From: Sphingomonas sp. 67-36
Lineage (GTDB): Bacteria > Pseudomonadota > Alphaproteobacteria > Sphingomonadales > Sphingomonadaceae
Assembly: GCA_001897375.1 (NCBI GenBank)
Contig: MKSU01000016.1
Coordinates: forward strand, 62,001-126,000
Reading direction: 5' to 3'
Length of the DNA: 64,000 nucleotides
Positions 23,739-31,010 of this stretch are shown here, in pieces. Numbering within the stretch: the stretch's first letter is position 1; each line of letters begins with the position of its first letter. The position numbers and the translations under genes are program-made. The notes beneath the pieces were generated by a model. The model did no database searches. It had not been told where the DNA came from and saw only the letters and a list, made by a program, of their open reading frames with translations.

Positions 23739-24680
23739 TCAAAGCACTTCTCTACGTTCGTGGCTGTTTTTGACAGTCGGGTTTTCGCCGCTGTTCGGCC
23801 CCTGCGGGGGCACGACAGCGGACACAACTTTCGTTGTGCGTTCAAGTAGCGCAGCTACGTCACCATAGCGGGCACTAGCACGTACTCGGGCTAGTGCCGA
23901 TTTCGCGAGATATTTGCTCACATAACGGGCGGCCTGCACACCTTCGGTGTCCACAAGCTTAAACTTGGTGAACCCCAATTGCCATTGGTGGCGGAGAACA
24001 CGCGCAGGCACTGGGTGGCCCGGATCAACCTCATGTACGAGGATATGATAGTGGGGCAGGCCGGACTTGTGGGCCTCCACGACTAGCAAATACCGGAGAG
24101 GGACCCCGGACTCCTTCCGCACCCTCTTTAGCCATTTGGTCAGTTCCTTACTGACCTCAACGTGACGCGCCTGAAACTGGCCCTCTGCGCAAAGCGCGTC
24201 GAAGTCCTCGCCGTGGCTCGCGCAAGACTTACGACAACGAGATAGCATCACGTGGTGCCACGCTGGGTTCAGCGTCATCGTGCCGAACCAAGTTCGGGCG
24301 GACATGCGGATTTCATCAACCGCACGGGCGGTCCAGAGTCTGGACCGGTAGCGAAGGCAGGCTTCACACACTCTGCATCTCACCCACTGATCGACCAAGA
24401 TGGTACGATCCCACTTCGGGGTGAGCAGAGAGTCAAGCGGGTCAGGCCGTCCGTCCCGCTCGATCAGCACCGCGCTGGTACAATCCCCAGCGTAATCGAG
24501 TCCATTCCTTTGGAATGGATCGAACTTCCCGGCCTTAAGCTGCCGGGCGATAGCATGAGCAGTATCGAACGCGCTCGTCTGGATGCGCGGCACAGCGGTG
24601 TCACTTGTGCTAGAATAATCGAGTCCACGCCCTGCGGGCGCGATTAAGGCACAAGGGAAGGGGGGCCAGTGACCCCCCAA
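23739..24680 (-). CDS. microvirus replication initiation protein VP4 (HUH endonuclease)
   Basis: Rolling-circle initiator that nicks the phage origin and stays linked to the 5' end. It has the VP4 hallmark Cys cluster, C-R-V-C-E-A-C-L-R (Cys102, 105, 108) followed by YRSRLWTARAVDEI, then motif I FGTMTLNPAWH, the HUH motif GLPHYHILVHE (His210, His212) and the Tyr motif ARYVSKYLAK (Tyr253, Tyr257). The start is uncertain: the frame opens with a TTG at 24680 with no Shine-Dalgarno, and a GTG at 24593 would give a 284-residue protein lacking the unremarkable first 29 residues. It is 6 bp downstream of the lysis gene. Confidence 0.92.
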   Translation of the reverse strand: MGGHWPPFPCALIAPAGRGLDYSSTSDTAVPRIQTSAFDTAHAIARQLKAGKFDPFQRNGLDYAGDCTSAVLIERDGRPDPLDSLLTPKWDRTILVDQWVRCRVCEACLRYRSRLWTARAVDEIRMSARTWFGTMTLNPAWHHVMLSRCRKSCASHGEDFDALCAEGQFQARHVEVSKELTKWLKRVRKESGVPLRYLLVVEAHKSGLPHYHILVHEVDPGHPVPARVLRHQWQLGFTKFKLVDTEGVQAARYVSKYLAKSALARVRASARYGDVAALLERTTKVVSAVVPPQGPNSGENPTVKNSHERREVL

Positions 24681-24686
24681 CCCCCG

Positions 24687-25070
24687 TCACACGACGGTCA
24701 GAACGTCGTGCCCTTCGGCTATCAGTCCGCTAAGGACCTGCCGAAGCCCTCGCGATAGGACGATGCATCCGCGAGAGGCATCCCCAGCTGCGTTGTCGCC
24801 GTGGACCAAGAAGCCGGAGCGTCCGAACGTGGCGGTTCCGGCGAGCGGCTCGAGACCAATGACAGGCTTGGCGAACCGCGCACTCGCAGCAACGTCGGCT
24901 CGCATGAGCCAGCGACCCGAAGGTATCGGACCCACGTTCCGCACGCCTGACAGGTCAGGGTTATTACGTCCTGACCCTGTGCCGGAGTATCCACGGCCCA
25001 GCGGTAGTTTAGCATCTGATTGCTGCAAGAACAGTCCACCAGAACGCCGATAATATTGAATGAGGAGCAT
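24687..25070 (-). CDS. Tlde1/DUF2778-like (L,D-transpeptidase-fold) protein, probable phage lysis enzyme
   Basis: 127 residues. The core LPLGRGYSGTGSGRNNPDL, VGPIPSGRW and GFLVHGDN...GDASRGCIVLSRG match the Tlde1/DUF2778 family, whose members cut or edit peptidoglycan stem peptides through a catalytic Cys; His90 and Cys102 are the likely pair. There is no signal peptide or membrane segment, so export or membrane leakage is needed. The ATG at 25070 is 1 bp after the capsid stop, with GGAG 9 nt upstream inside the capsid gene; a longer frame from 25100 would overlap the capsid gene. Its place between capsid and replication genes suggests a lysis role. Confidence 0.85.
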   Translation of the reverse strand: MLLIQYYRRSGGLFLQQSDAKLPLGRGYSGTGSGRNNPDLSGVRNVGPIPSGRWLMRADVAASARFAKPVIGLEPLAGTATFGRSGFLVHGDNAAGDASRGCIVLSRGLRQVLSGLIAEGHDVLTVV

Positions 25071-25071
25071 G

Positions 25072-26301
25072 TCACAGGCTCCTCTCCGCCACATGAGCAC
25101 CGGTCAGGTCTTGCAGAGAGCCCTTAACGGACAGTTGACAGACGCCATCGGCGCGCAGGTAGTTGTTCGCCGCATTAACGAACAACGCATCGACATCAGC
25201 ATCAGCCGCGTACTTACGGACCAGCGCGGCAGTCGGACCGCCAAACGAGTGCTCGATAGTGTTCAGCGCAATGTTGCTGAACTGGTCGCCGTACATGAAC
25301 AGATCACGCATATCGAGCCAATAGTCATTAGTCGGCGGGCCAGAGATCGGACCGGTTGCCTTGGCGAACTCGCGCAGCGAGGTTTCCGGCTGATCGCGCA
25401 TGATGGCCGGAAGCCACGAAAGCCCCTGATCCAGATAATGGGTCAGGGAACCCTTGAGGTTCTTGAAGTAGAGCTTCGGGCGAACGACGTGGACGCCGAT
25501 GATGAAACCCGGCTCCTTGAAGAACTTACGTTCGCGAATGTTCTCATCATATGAGAAGGAGAGGGCCGAGGTCGGCGTTCCGGTCGTAGGATCGACCGTG
25601 TTGACCGGATACTGCCACACGGACTTGCGACCGACCAGTTCGGGCCGGTGAAGCTCGGCATTGGCAATGCGAACGCCGAAGGTGGCAAGATAGTCCTCAA
25701 AGCTCAACGTGGTGAGCGACATGCTTCGCAGATACTCGTAAGCATCAAGCATCTTGTCGAGCGCCTCGGGCGTCGTACCGGCGGCAATGCCCATCGCGCC
25801 GCCATCGGGCAGCAGAGTGGTGTCCGCCACGCTGTCCAGCCACATCTGATCGGTGAACTGGGCGGCAGGATAACTGCCGATCTTGTTGGCGTTCCACACC
25901 TCGCCGTCGTCGCGGAAATAGGTCTCCACGACACGCCGAAGCGCCATGCTGGTATAGTTCGGGGCGTTGCCAGCATGATACGTCGAAGCATCCGCCGCCG
26001 AGTTCAAAGCGGAAACGGATGCGGTCGGATTGGTGAACAGATCGTCGAGCGTGTCGCGCTCGTTCAGATCGCGGATTTTGACGTAGAACCAATAAAACTC
26101 CGACTTCCAGCCGATGATCGGATTTTTTACAGGCATCGATACTTCGCGAGCCTGAAAATGAATTTGCTCCAGAGTCTCCGCCGGGAGAACTGGAGCAATC
26201 ATGAAAGGCGTGATCGCGAAGGGTCGCGTGTGAATATAGAACTTAGTCTTAGGCCGACGCGAAACGCGTTCAGTCGGCAGGGCGTCCTTAATCGACAACA
26301 T
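25072..26301 (-). CDS. microvirus major capsid protein (VP1/F)
   Basis: 409-residue jelly-roll capsid protein. Family landmarks: an N-terminal strand with RPFAITPFMIAPVLPAET; ARE-V-S-M-P-V followed by FYWFYVKIRDL (the position of the usual FFFVPxRLxW); DYLATFGVRIANAELHRPEL (family FGV-RSPDARLQRPE); and EPGFIIGVHVVRPKLYF followed by LDQGLSWLPAIMRDQP. It is shorter than gokushovirus capsid proteins (about 530), as in the small-genome alphaproteobacterial microviruses, and so probably lacks the surface-spike insertion. The Shine-Dalgarno GAAAGGA, 7-8 nt before the ATG, is buried in a perfect hairpin at 26306-26333. Confidence 0.92.
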   Translation of the reverse strand: MLSIKDALPTERVSRRPKTKFYIHTRPFAITPFMIAPVLPAETLEQIHFQAREVSMPVKNPIIGWKSEFYWFYVKIRDLNERDTLDDLFTNPTASVSALNSAADASTYHAGNAPNYTSMALRRVVETYFRDDGEVWNANKIGSYPAAQFTDQMWLDSVADTTLLPDGGAMGIAAGTTPEALDKMLDAYEYLRSMSLTTLSFEDYLATFGVRIANAELHRPELVGRKSVWQYPVNTVDPTTGTPTSALSFSYDENIRERKFFKEPGFIIGVHVVRPKLYFKNLKGSLTHYLDQGLSWLPAIMRDQPETSLREFAKATGPISGPPTNDYWLDMRDLFMYGDQFSNIALNTIEHSFGGPTAALVRKYAADADVDALFVNAANNYLRADGVCQLSVKGSLQDLTGAHVAERSL

Positions 26302-26305
26302 TGTC

Positions 26306-26333
26306 GTTTCCTTTCAGATGGTTGAAAGGAAAC
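26306..26333 (-). promoter_or_regulatory. perfect hairpin masking the capsid ribosome-binding site
   Basis: GTTTCCTTTC (26306-26315) and GAAAGGAAAC (26324-26333) form a 10-bp stem with an 8-nt loop. Read on the minus strand, the second arm contains the GAAAGGA Shine-Dalgarno of the capsid gene, whose ATG follows 4 nt after the stem. The hairpin should restrain capsid translation. Confidence 0.7.
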
Positions 26334-26337
26334 CGGC
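26328..26337. repeat. right copy of 10-bp phage terminal inverted repeat
   Basis: GGAAACCGGC, exact reverse complement of 22282-22291. Six of its bases (GGAAAC) are also part of the capsid-leader hairpin, so the two pairings exclude each other. Confidence 0.75.
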
Positions 26338-26343
26338 CTCCCT

Positions 26344-26371
26344 TTGGTCGATAATATACATTATGTAAATT
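26344..26371. other. attR: right dif-like junction carrying the host XerD arm
   Basis: XerC arm TTGGTCGATAA (phage side), centre TATACA (26355-26360) and XerD arm TTATGTAAATT (26361-26371), close to the E. coli XerD half TTATGTTAAAT. Joining the host XerC arm of attL to this host XerD arm rebuilds a 28-bp dif-like site. The last bases overlap the stop codon of the neighbouring protease gene. Confidence 0.85.
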
Positions 26372-26972
26372 ATACTTTCGGTTTGGGCTCCAGCACCAGC
26401 GTATTCCCCTCCACCCGCCACGAAGCGAGTTGCGACAGGAAATTCATGCCGAGCACGTCCGTGTCCCCAAATTCGGGCGCGATTACCACCGGAATATCGC
26501 GCGCGACGATGCCGCCGAGTTCGAGCTTCGCGATACGCCCGCGCTGAGCGGCCACCGGTCCGTTGGCCGTTTCGATCATGGTGGCGAACGGGCCGCCATC
26601 CAGTTCGACATGCGCAGCCTTCGCCGTGGCTGTCGACAAGGCGACGGACGTGGCGCCGCTGTCGATCAGCATCCGACGTTCGACGCCGTTGATCCGCGCG
26701 CTCGCCCAGAAATGACCGTCCGGCCCCATGTTGACGCGCACGGCCGATCCGACGACGCGCTGGTCACGGCCGAACAGAGCGTTCTGCGTGTCCTCCCATA
26801 TCGGGCGCAGCCGATCGCGCTGCCCGGCGATCACCAGCGCGATTGCGAAGATCGCGATCCACGCCAGCGCCATCTTCACGGTCCTGCCCAAGGGCACCCG
26901 GCGGCTGAGCAGCGCCGACAGCGGCAGGACCAGCATCAAGGCATAGAGCGCGATTTCCGCGCCGTTGCTCAT
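26370..26972 (-). CDS. membrane-anchored retropepsin-like aspartic protease (clan AA)
   Basis: 200 residues. Two N-terminal membrane segments (ALYALMLVLPLSALL; MALAWIAIFAIALVIAG) are followed by a periplasmic single-lobe pepsin-fold domain: WASARINGVERRMLIDSGATSVALS with the catalytic DSGAT, then VLGMNFLSQLASWRVEGNTLVLEPKP, typical of TIGR02281-type proteases. The substrate is unknown. It overlaps the upstream MBL gene by 4 bp (ATGA). Its TAA stop (26370-26372) overlaps the XerD arm of the dif-like site. Confidence 0.88.
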   Translation of the reverse strand: MSNGAEIALYALMLVLPLSALLSRRVPLGRTVKMALAWIAIFAIALVIAGQRDRLRPIWEDTQNALFGRDQRVVGSAVRVNMGPDGHFWASARINGVERRMLIDSGATSVALSTATAKAAHVELDGGPFATMIETANGPVAAQRGRIAKLELGGIVARDIPVVIAPEFGDTDVLGMNFLSQLASWRVEGNTLVLEPKPKV

Positions 26973-27733
26973 GCGACGATCTCCATGCCGTCATACCCCG
27001 GCTCAATTCCGGGCGGCAGCTCAGCGCACAGCGCCCGATAATCCATCGACGAATCCATGTGGATCAGCGCGGTCCGGCGCGGCGACAGTTCGGCGACCCA
27101 CTCGACGACTTGCGCGAGATGCGGGTGCGAAGGGTGCGGACGGCGGCGAAGCGCATCCACGATCCATGCGTCCAGCCCGGAATAAAGCGTTCGCATCTTA
27201 TCGGTCATGGCACTGAAATCAGTCGCATAGCCGATATTCTTGCCATCCGCCGAGAAGCGAAGGCCGGCGGTGGTGATCGAGGCATGTGGCTGGTCCGCGA
27301 TTTCGACCGCGATCGATCCGATCATCAGCCTGTCCGGCAACGGCGAGAGCGTGACCGTCGGCGGATAGCCGTCATGCCCCTGAAAGACGTAGCCGAACCT
27401 CGCCTTCAGCACCTCGCCCGTCGCTGGCCGGGCATAGGCCTGTACCGGCCGCCCGAGCGTATGGAAAATCTGTCGCAGGTCATCGATGCCGAAGACATGG
27501 TCGGCATGCTCATGCGTCCAGATTACCGCATCGACCGTTCCCACATCCGCAGCGAGCAATTGCTCGCGCATGTCCGGGCTGGTGTCGACCAGGATGCGCG
27601 TGCCTTCATGCTCCACCAGCAGCGACGCGCGGGTGCGGCGGTTGCGCGGCTCCGCCGGATCGCACGCACCCCAATCGTTCCCGATCCGCGGCACGCCGGA
27701 CGAGGTGCCCGAGCCGAGGATCCGCGCCTTCAC
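26969..27733 (-). CDS. MBL-fold metal hydrolase (PhnP/RNase Z-like)
   Basis: 254-residue metallo-beta-lactamase-fold phosphodiesterase-type hydrolase. It opens with LGSGTSSGVPRIG, the PhnP-like start, has the metal motif WTHEHADHVFGIDDL, a later metal Asp in YATDFSAM and His in ALIHMD. It resembles PhnP and similar cyclic-phosphate or RNA 3'-processing hydrolases, but it sits in the alphaproteobacterial metG-tatD-MBL series rather than near phosphonate genes, so PhnP function is not implied. It overlaps tatD and the protease gene by 4 bp each. Confidence 0.9.
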   Translation of the reverse strand: MKARILGSGTSSGVPRIGNDWGACDPAEPRNRRTRASLLVEHEGTRILVDTSPDMREQLLAADVGTVDAVIWTHEHADHVFGIDDLRQIFHTLGRPVQAYARPATGEVLKARFGYVFQGHDGYPPTVTLSPLPDRLMIGSIAVEIADQPHASITTAGLRFSADGKNIGYATDFSAMTDKMRTLYSGLDAWIVDALRRRPHPSHPHLAQVVEWVAELSPRRTALIHMDSSMDYRALCAELPPGIEPGYDGMEIVA

Positions 27734-28509
27734 GCGGCCGTCTTGTCGAACAAGGCGTGGAAGTTACGTGCGGTAACATCCTGTAATTGCTCGATCGACT
27801 CGCCGCGCAATTGCGCGAGGAACGCGGCGGTATCGGCCACGAAGGCCGGCTCCCCGGTCTTGCCGCGATGCGGCACCGGGGCGAGGAATGGCGCGTCCGT
27901 CTCGATCAGCAGCCGCTCGATCGGCAGCCGCGCGGCGGTTTCCTGCAATTCGCGCGCGCTCTTGAACGTCACGATGCCTGAGATGGAGATATAGAAGCCG
28001 AGGTCCAGCGCGATATCGGCGAACGCGCCGGTGCCGGTGAAACAGTGGATGACGCCCTTGAAGGCGCCCTTCCCCATTTCCTCGCGCAGGATCGCCGCGG
28101 TATCGTCCTCCGCGTCGCGGGTGTGGACGACGATCGGCACGCCCGCCTCGCGCGCGGCGGCGATATGGGCGCGGAAGCTCGTCTGCTGGCGGGCGCGATC
28201 GGAATGGTCGTAATAATAATCGAGACCGGTCTCGCCGATCCCGACGATGCGGGGATGCGCGGCGCGGGCGACGAGCTTCGCGGTATCGACGTGCGGATGC
28301 TGGTCGGCCTCGTGCGGATGGATGCCGACCGTCGCCCATACGTCCGGCTCGCGCTCGGCGGTGGCGAGGACATCATCCCATTCGCTTTCGCGCGTCGCGA
28401 TATTGAGCATCGCGGTGACGCCCCGCGCTCGGGCGCGCTCAAGCACCGCCTGCTGTTCCTCCACCAACCCCTTGTAATTGAGGTGACAGTGGCTGTCGGC
28501 CAGCATCAC
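27730..28509 (-). CDS. TatD-family metal-dependent hydrolase (YcfH-like)
   Basis: 259-residue TIM-barrel DNase-type hydrolase. Metal ligands are visible in LADSHCHLNY (HxH), IGETGLDYYYD (Glu), VVHTRDAEDDT (His), IHCFTG (His) and LIETDAPFLAPVPHRGK (Asp). Family members act as 3'-5' DNases or D-aminoacyl-tRNA deacylases. The position next to metG and holB is conserved widely (holB-metG-tatD in many bacteria). It has 4-bp overlaps with metG and the MBL gene. Confidence 0.93.
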   Translation of the reverse strand: MMLADSHCHLNYKGLVEEQQAVLERARARGVTAMLNIATRESEWDDVLATAEREPDVWATVGIHPHEADQHPHVDTAKLVARAAHPRIVGIGETGLDYYYDHSDRARQQTSFRAHIAAAREAGVPIVVHTRDAEDDTAAILREEMGKGAFKGVIHCFTGTGAFADIALDLGFYISISGIVTFKSARELQETAARLPIERLLIETDAPFLAPVPHRGKTGEPAFVADTAAFLAQLRGESIEQLQDVTARNFHALFDKTAA

Positions 28510-30050
28510 GCGCTCTCCGCCGGCAGTTCGAGACGCGGGAAGACCGGAGATGGCGGCGCGATGCGAAAGCCGCTGGCGGCGTGGCGGTCGTACCAGCCGT
28601 CATCGTCCACCGCGGCATGATTGCGCTCCGCCGCGCCGAGCTGGTCCAGCACCTTCCCCGCCGAATCCGGCACGACCGGCAGGATGGTGATGGCGAGGAT
28701 GCGGATCGCGCGGATCAGCGTGCGCAGCACGGCGTGCATCCGCTCCGGATCGGTCTTGCGGAGCGCCCAGGGCGCCTGCACGTCAATATAGGCGTTGCAG
28801 GCGAACACCCCGCGCAGCCACGCCTCTACCCCCTGGCTGAGCATCAGATCGCCGAACGCGGTCTTGAAGCCCGCCGCCGCGACGATCACTTCCTCGATCA
28901 GCACGCCGTCCGCCTCGTCCGCCCGGCCGGCGCCGGTAAGCTCGCCGTCGAGATTCTTGGCGATGAACGACAGGGTGCGCTGGGCGAGGTTGCCGAAGGC
29001 GTTGGCCAGTTCGGCGTTGACCCGCGTCACGATCGCCTCGGCGGAATAGCTGCCGTCCTGCCCGAAGCTCACTTCGCGCAGCAGGAAATAGCGCAGCGCG
29101 TCGACGCCGAACGCCGCCGTCAGGTCGATCGGGTCGACCACGTTGCCGAGGCTTTTCGACATCTTCTCCCCGCGATGCAGCAGGAAACCGTGGCCGAACA
29201 CCGATTTCGGCAACGCGATGCCGGCGGACATGAGGAAGGCCGGCCAATAGACCGCATGGAAGCGAACGATATCCTTGCCGATCAGGTGCAGGTCGGCCGG
29301 CCACCAGCGCATGTCGCCATCGGGATAGCCCGCGCCGGTGAGGTAGTTGGTCAGCGCATCGACCCACACGTACATCACATGGCCGGGGCTGTCCGGGACC
29401 GGCACGCCCCAGTCGAAGCTGGTCCGCGACACCGAAAGATCGGAGAGCCCGCCCTCGACGAAGCGCATGATCTCGTTGCGGCGCGCCTCCGGCCGGATGA
29501 AATCGGGATTGTCGCGATAGAGACCGAGCAGCGGCTGCTGGTATTTCGACAGGCGGAAGAACCAGGTCTCTTCCGCCGTCCATTGCACCGGCGTGCCCTG
29601 CGGAGAGAGCTTCTCCCCCCCTTCCCCTTCGACCAGCTCCTTCTCGTCGTAGAAGGCCTCGTCGCGGACCGAATACCAGCCCTCGTAACGATCGAGATAC
29701 AGGTCGCCGGCGTCGCGCATCGCCTGCCAGATCGCCTGGCTGGCGCGATAATGATCGGGGTCCGTGGTGCGGATGAAACGATCATAGGAGATGTTCAGGG
29801 CGTCGCACATCCCCTTGAACATGGAGGACATTCCGGTCGCCAGATCGCGCACCTCGACGCCGCGCTCGCGCGCCGTCTGGACCATTTTCAGGCCGTGCTC
29901 GTCGGTGCCGGTCTGGAAGCGCACTTCGCGCCCGCTCTGCCGGTTGAAGCGCGCGATGGCGTCGGCGGCGATCGCTTCATAGGCGTGGCCGATATGCGGC
30001 TTGCCGTTGGGGTAACTGATCGCGGTGGTGATATAGAAGGGTTGGCCCAT
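28506..30050 (-). CDS. metG: methionyl-tRNA synthetase
   Basis: Charges initiator and elongator tRNA-Met. Class I signatures: PNGKPHIGHAYEAIAADA (HIGH) and EKMSKSLGNVVDP (KMSKS). The 514-residue protein lacks the long C-terminal dimerisation domain of E. coli MetRS (about 677) and does not show the four-Cys zinc knuckle in the connective peptide, as in other short bacterial forms. The anticodon-binding helical domain occupies about residues 370-500. It lies 9 bp after holB and overlaps tatD by 4 bp. Confidence 0.96.
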   Translation of the reverse strand: MGQPFYITTAISYPNGKPHIGHAYEAIAADAIARFNRQSGREVRFQTGTDEHGLKMVQTARERGVEVRDLATGMSSMFKGMCDALNISYDRFIRTTDPDHYRASQAIWQAMRDAGDLYLDRYEGWYSVRDEAFYDEKELVEGEGGEKLSPQGTPVQWTAEETWFFRLSKYQQPLLGLYRDNPDFIRPEARRNEIMRFVEGGLSDLSVSRTSFDWGVPVPDSPGHVMYVWVDALTNYLTGAGYPDGDMRWWPADLHLIGKDIVRFHAVYWPAFLMSAGIALPKSVFGHGFLLHRGEKMSKSLGNVVDPIDLTAAFGVDALRYFLLREVSFGQDGSYSAEAIVTRVNAELANAFGNLAQRTLSFIAKNLDGELTGAGRADEADGVLIEEVIVAAAGFKTAFGDLMLSQGVEAWLRGVFACNAYIDVQAPWALRKTDPERMHAVLRTLIRAIRILAITILPVVPDSAGKVLDQLGAAERNHAAVDDDGWYDRHAASGFRIAPPSPVFPRLELPAESA

Positions 30051-30059
30051 GCCGCTCCC

Positions 30060-31010
30060 CTACATCCGCGCAAGCCGTGCGACCACCCCCGCCAGCTCGA
30101 ATACGGTCGCCCCGGCGTCCAGCGACAGCCGCCGCGCCGCGCCCGCGATTCCCTGCGCTTCCTCATAGGCATCGAGCGCCATGCGCAGTTCGTCGCCGGT
30201 ACGCTGCGGCGCTTGAGAAGCGATGAATTCCGGCGCGCGATCGAGGAAGGCTTCGTAGCGCGGTTGCGCCGCCTTGGTCGACAACGCCTTGGCGAGCCGC
30301 GCTCGCTCCGCATTGCTCCGGTCGCCGTCGCGCGCGATCGCGGCCAGTGCCTTGTCGATCGCGGCCAGTTCCAGCCCGGCATAGCGCAGCGCACGCCCCG
30401 GCGCGCCTGCTCCGGCGCGGATCAGCGTGTCCAGTTCGTCGCCACGCAGCTGCGGCGCCCGCTCGCGCAGCACCTCGCGCACGTCGCTTTCGTCGAGCAG
30501 CCCGAAGCGCAGCGCGCGGCAGCGCGAGCGGATCGTCGGCAGCAGCCGGCCCGGCGCGTGGCTGACGAGCAGGAAGACGGTGCCGGGCGGCGGCTCCTCC
30601 AGGCTCTTGAGCAGGGCGTTGGCCCCTTCCCGCTCCAGATCGTCGATCGCGTCGATCACGATCACGCGGCGCGGCCCGAGCGAGGGCGTGGTGGCGAACA
30701 GCGGCTGGAGCGCGCGGACCTGCGCGATCGTGATGCTGCGCGCCAGCCGCGTCTCGCCGCGCTCCTCCTTCGCCAGCCGGGCCAGTTCGCGATAATCGGG
30801 ATGCGATCCTGCCGCGATCAGCGCGCGCGTCCGCTCGCCGCTCGTGTCGCCCGCCGATTGCGCGAGCAGCCGCGCCGCCGCCTCGCGGGCGAACGTGCCC
30901 TTCCCCACCCCTTGCGGGCCGGTGATGAGCCATGCGTGATGAAGCGCGCCGCTCGCCATCGCGGCGTCGAAAGCCGCGCGCGCCGGGGCATTGCCGCGAA
31001 GTGACGTCAT
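30060..31010 (-). CDS. holB: DNA polymerase III delta-prime subunit
   Basis: Clamp-loader stator subunit. AAA+ fold with WLITGPQGVGKGTFAREAAARLL (P-loop), the Walker B region RVIVIDAIDDLEREGANALLKSLEEPP and sensor-1 LLVSHAPGRLLPTIRSRCRALRF; the SRC motif is present. The 316-residue length is typical. It is coupled to tmk by a 4-bp overlap and followed by metG, a conserved tmk-holB-metG order. Confidence 0.94.
   Translation of the reverse strand: MTSLRGNAPARAAFDAAMASGALHHAWLITGPQGVGKGTFAREAAARLLAQSAGDTSGERTRALIAAGSHPDYRELARLAKEERGETRLARSITIAQVRALQPLFATTPSLGPRRVIVIDAIDDLEREGANALLKSLEEPPPGTVFLLVSHAPGRLLPTIRSRCRALRFGLLDESDVREVLRERAPQLRGDELDTLIRAGAGAPGRALRYAGLELAAIDKALAAIARDGDRSNAERARLAKALSTKAAQPRYEAFLDRAPEFIASQAPQRTGDELRMALDAYEEAQGIAGAARRLSLDAGATVFELAGVVARLARM

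Larger units (their letters stand above)
22267..26354 (-). mobile_element. complete integrated Microviridae-type ssDNA phage (4,088 bp)
   Basis: Five minus-strand genes, in order of transcription: major capsid protein, Tlde1-like lysis candidate, HUH replication initiator VP4, membrane-anchored Pro-rich protein, Arg-rich DNA-binding protein. The capsid/VP4 pair defines Microviridae. There is no integrase or transposase, and both ends are dif-like sites, so host XerC/XerD is the likely recombinase, as shown for some Xer-dependent filamentous phages and for enterobacterial gokushoviruses. Base composition is visibly less GC-rich than the host. All reading frames are intact and the size matches small sphingomonad-infecting microviruses such as the Citromicrobium phage, so it may still be active. 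Confidence 0.92.

Noticed and set aside
24687-25100. 137-residue version of the lysis protein overlapping the capsid gene
   Set aside because: The ATG at 25070 has a well-spaced GGAG and starts 1 nt after the capsid stop; the longer frame has unlikely N-terminal sequence.
22561-26301. Filamentous phage (inovirus) rather than microvirus
   Set aside because: The Pro-rich protein recalls inovirus minor coats, but there is no Zot-like ATPase or small major coat protein, while the capsid and VP4 sequences are of microvirus type.
28581-31004. 807-residue plus-strand frame opposite metG and holB
   Set aside because: Mirror frame with no domain; metG and holB signatures are intact on the other strand.
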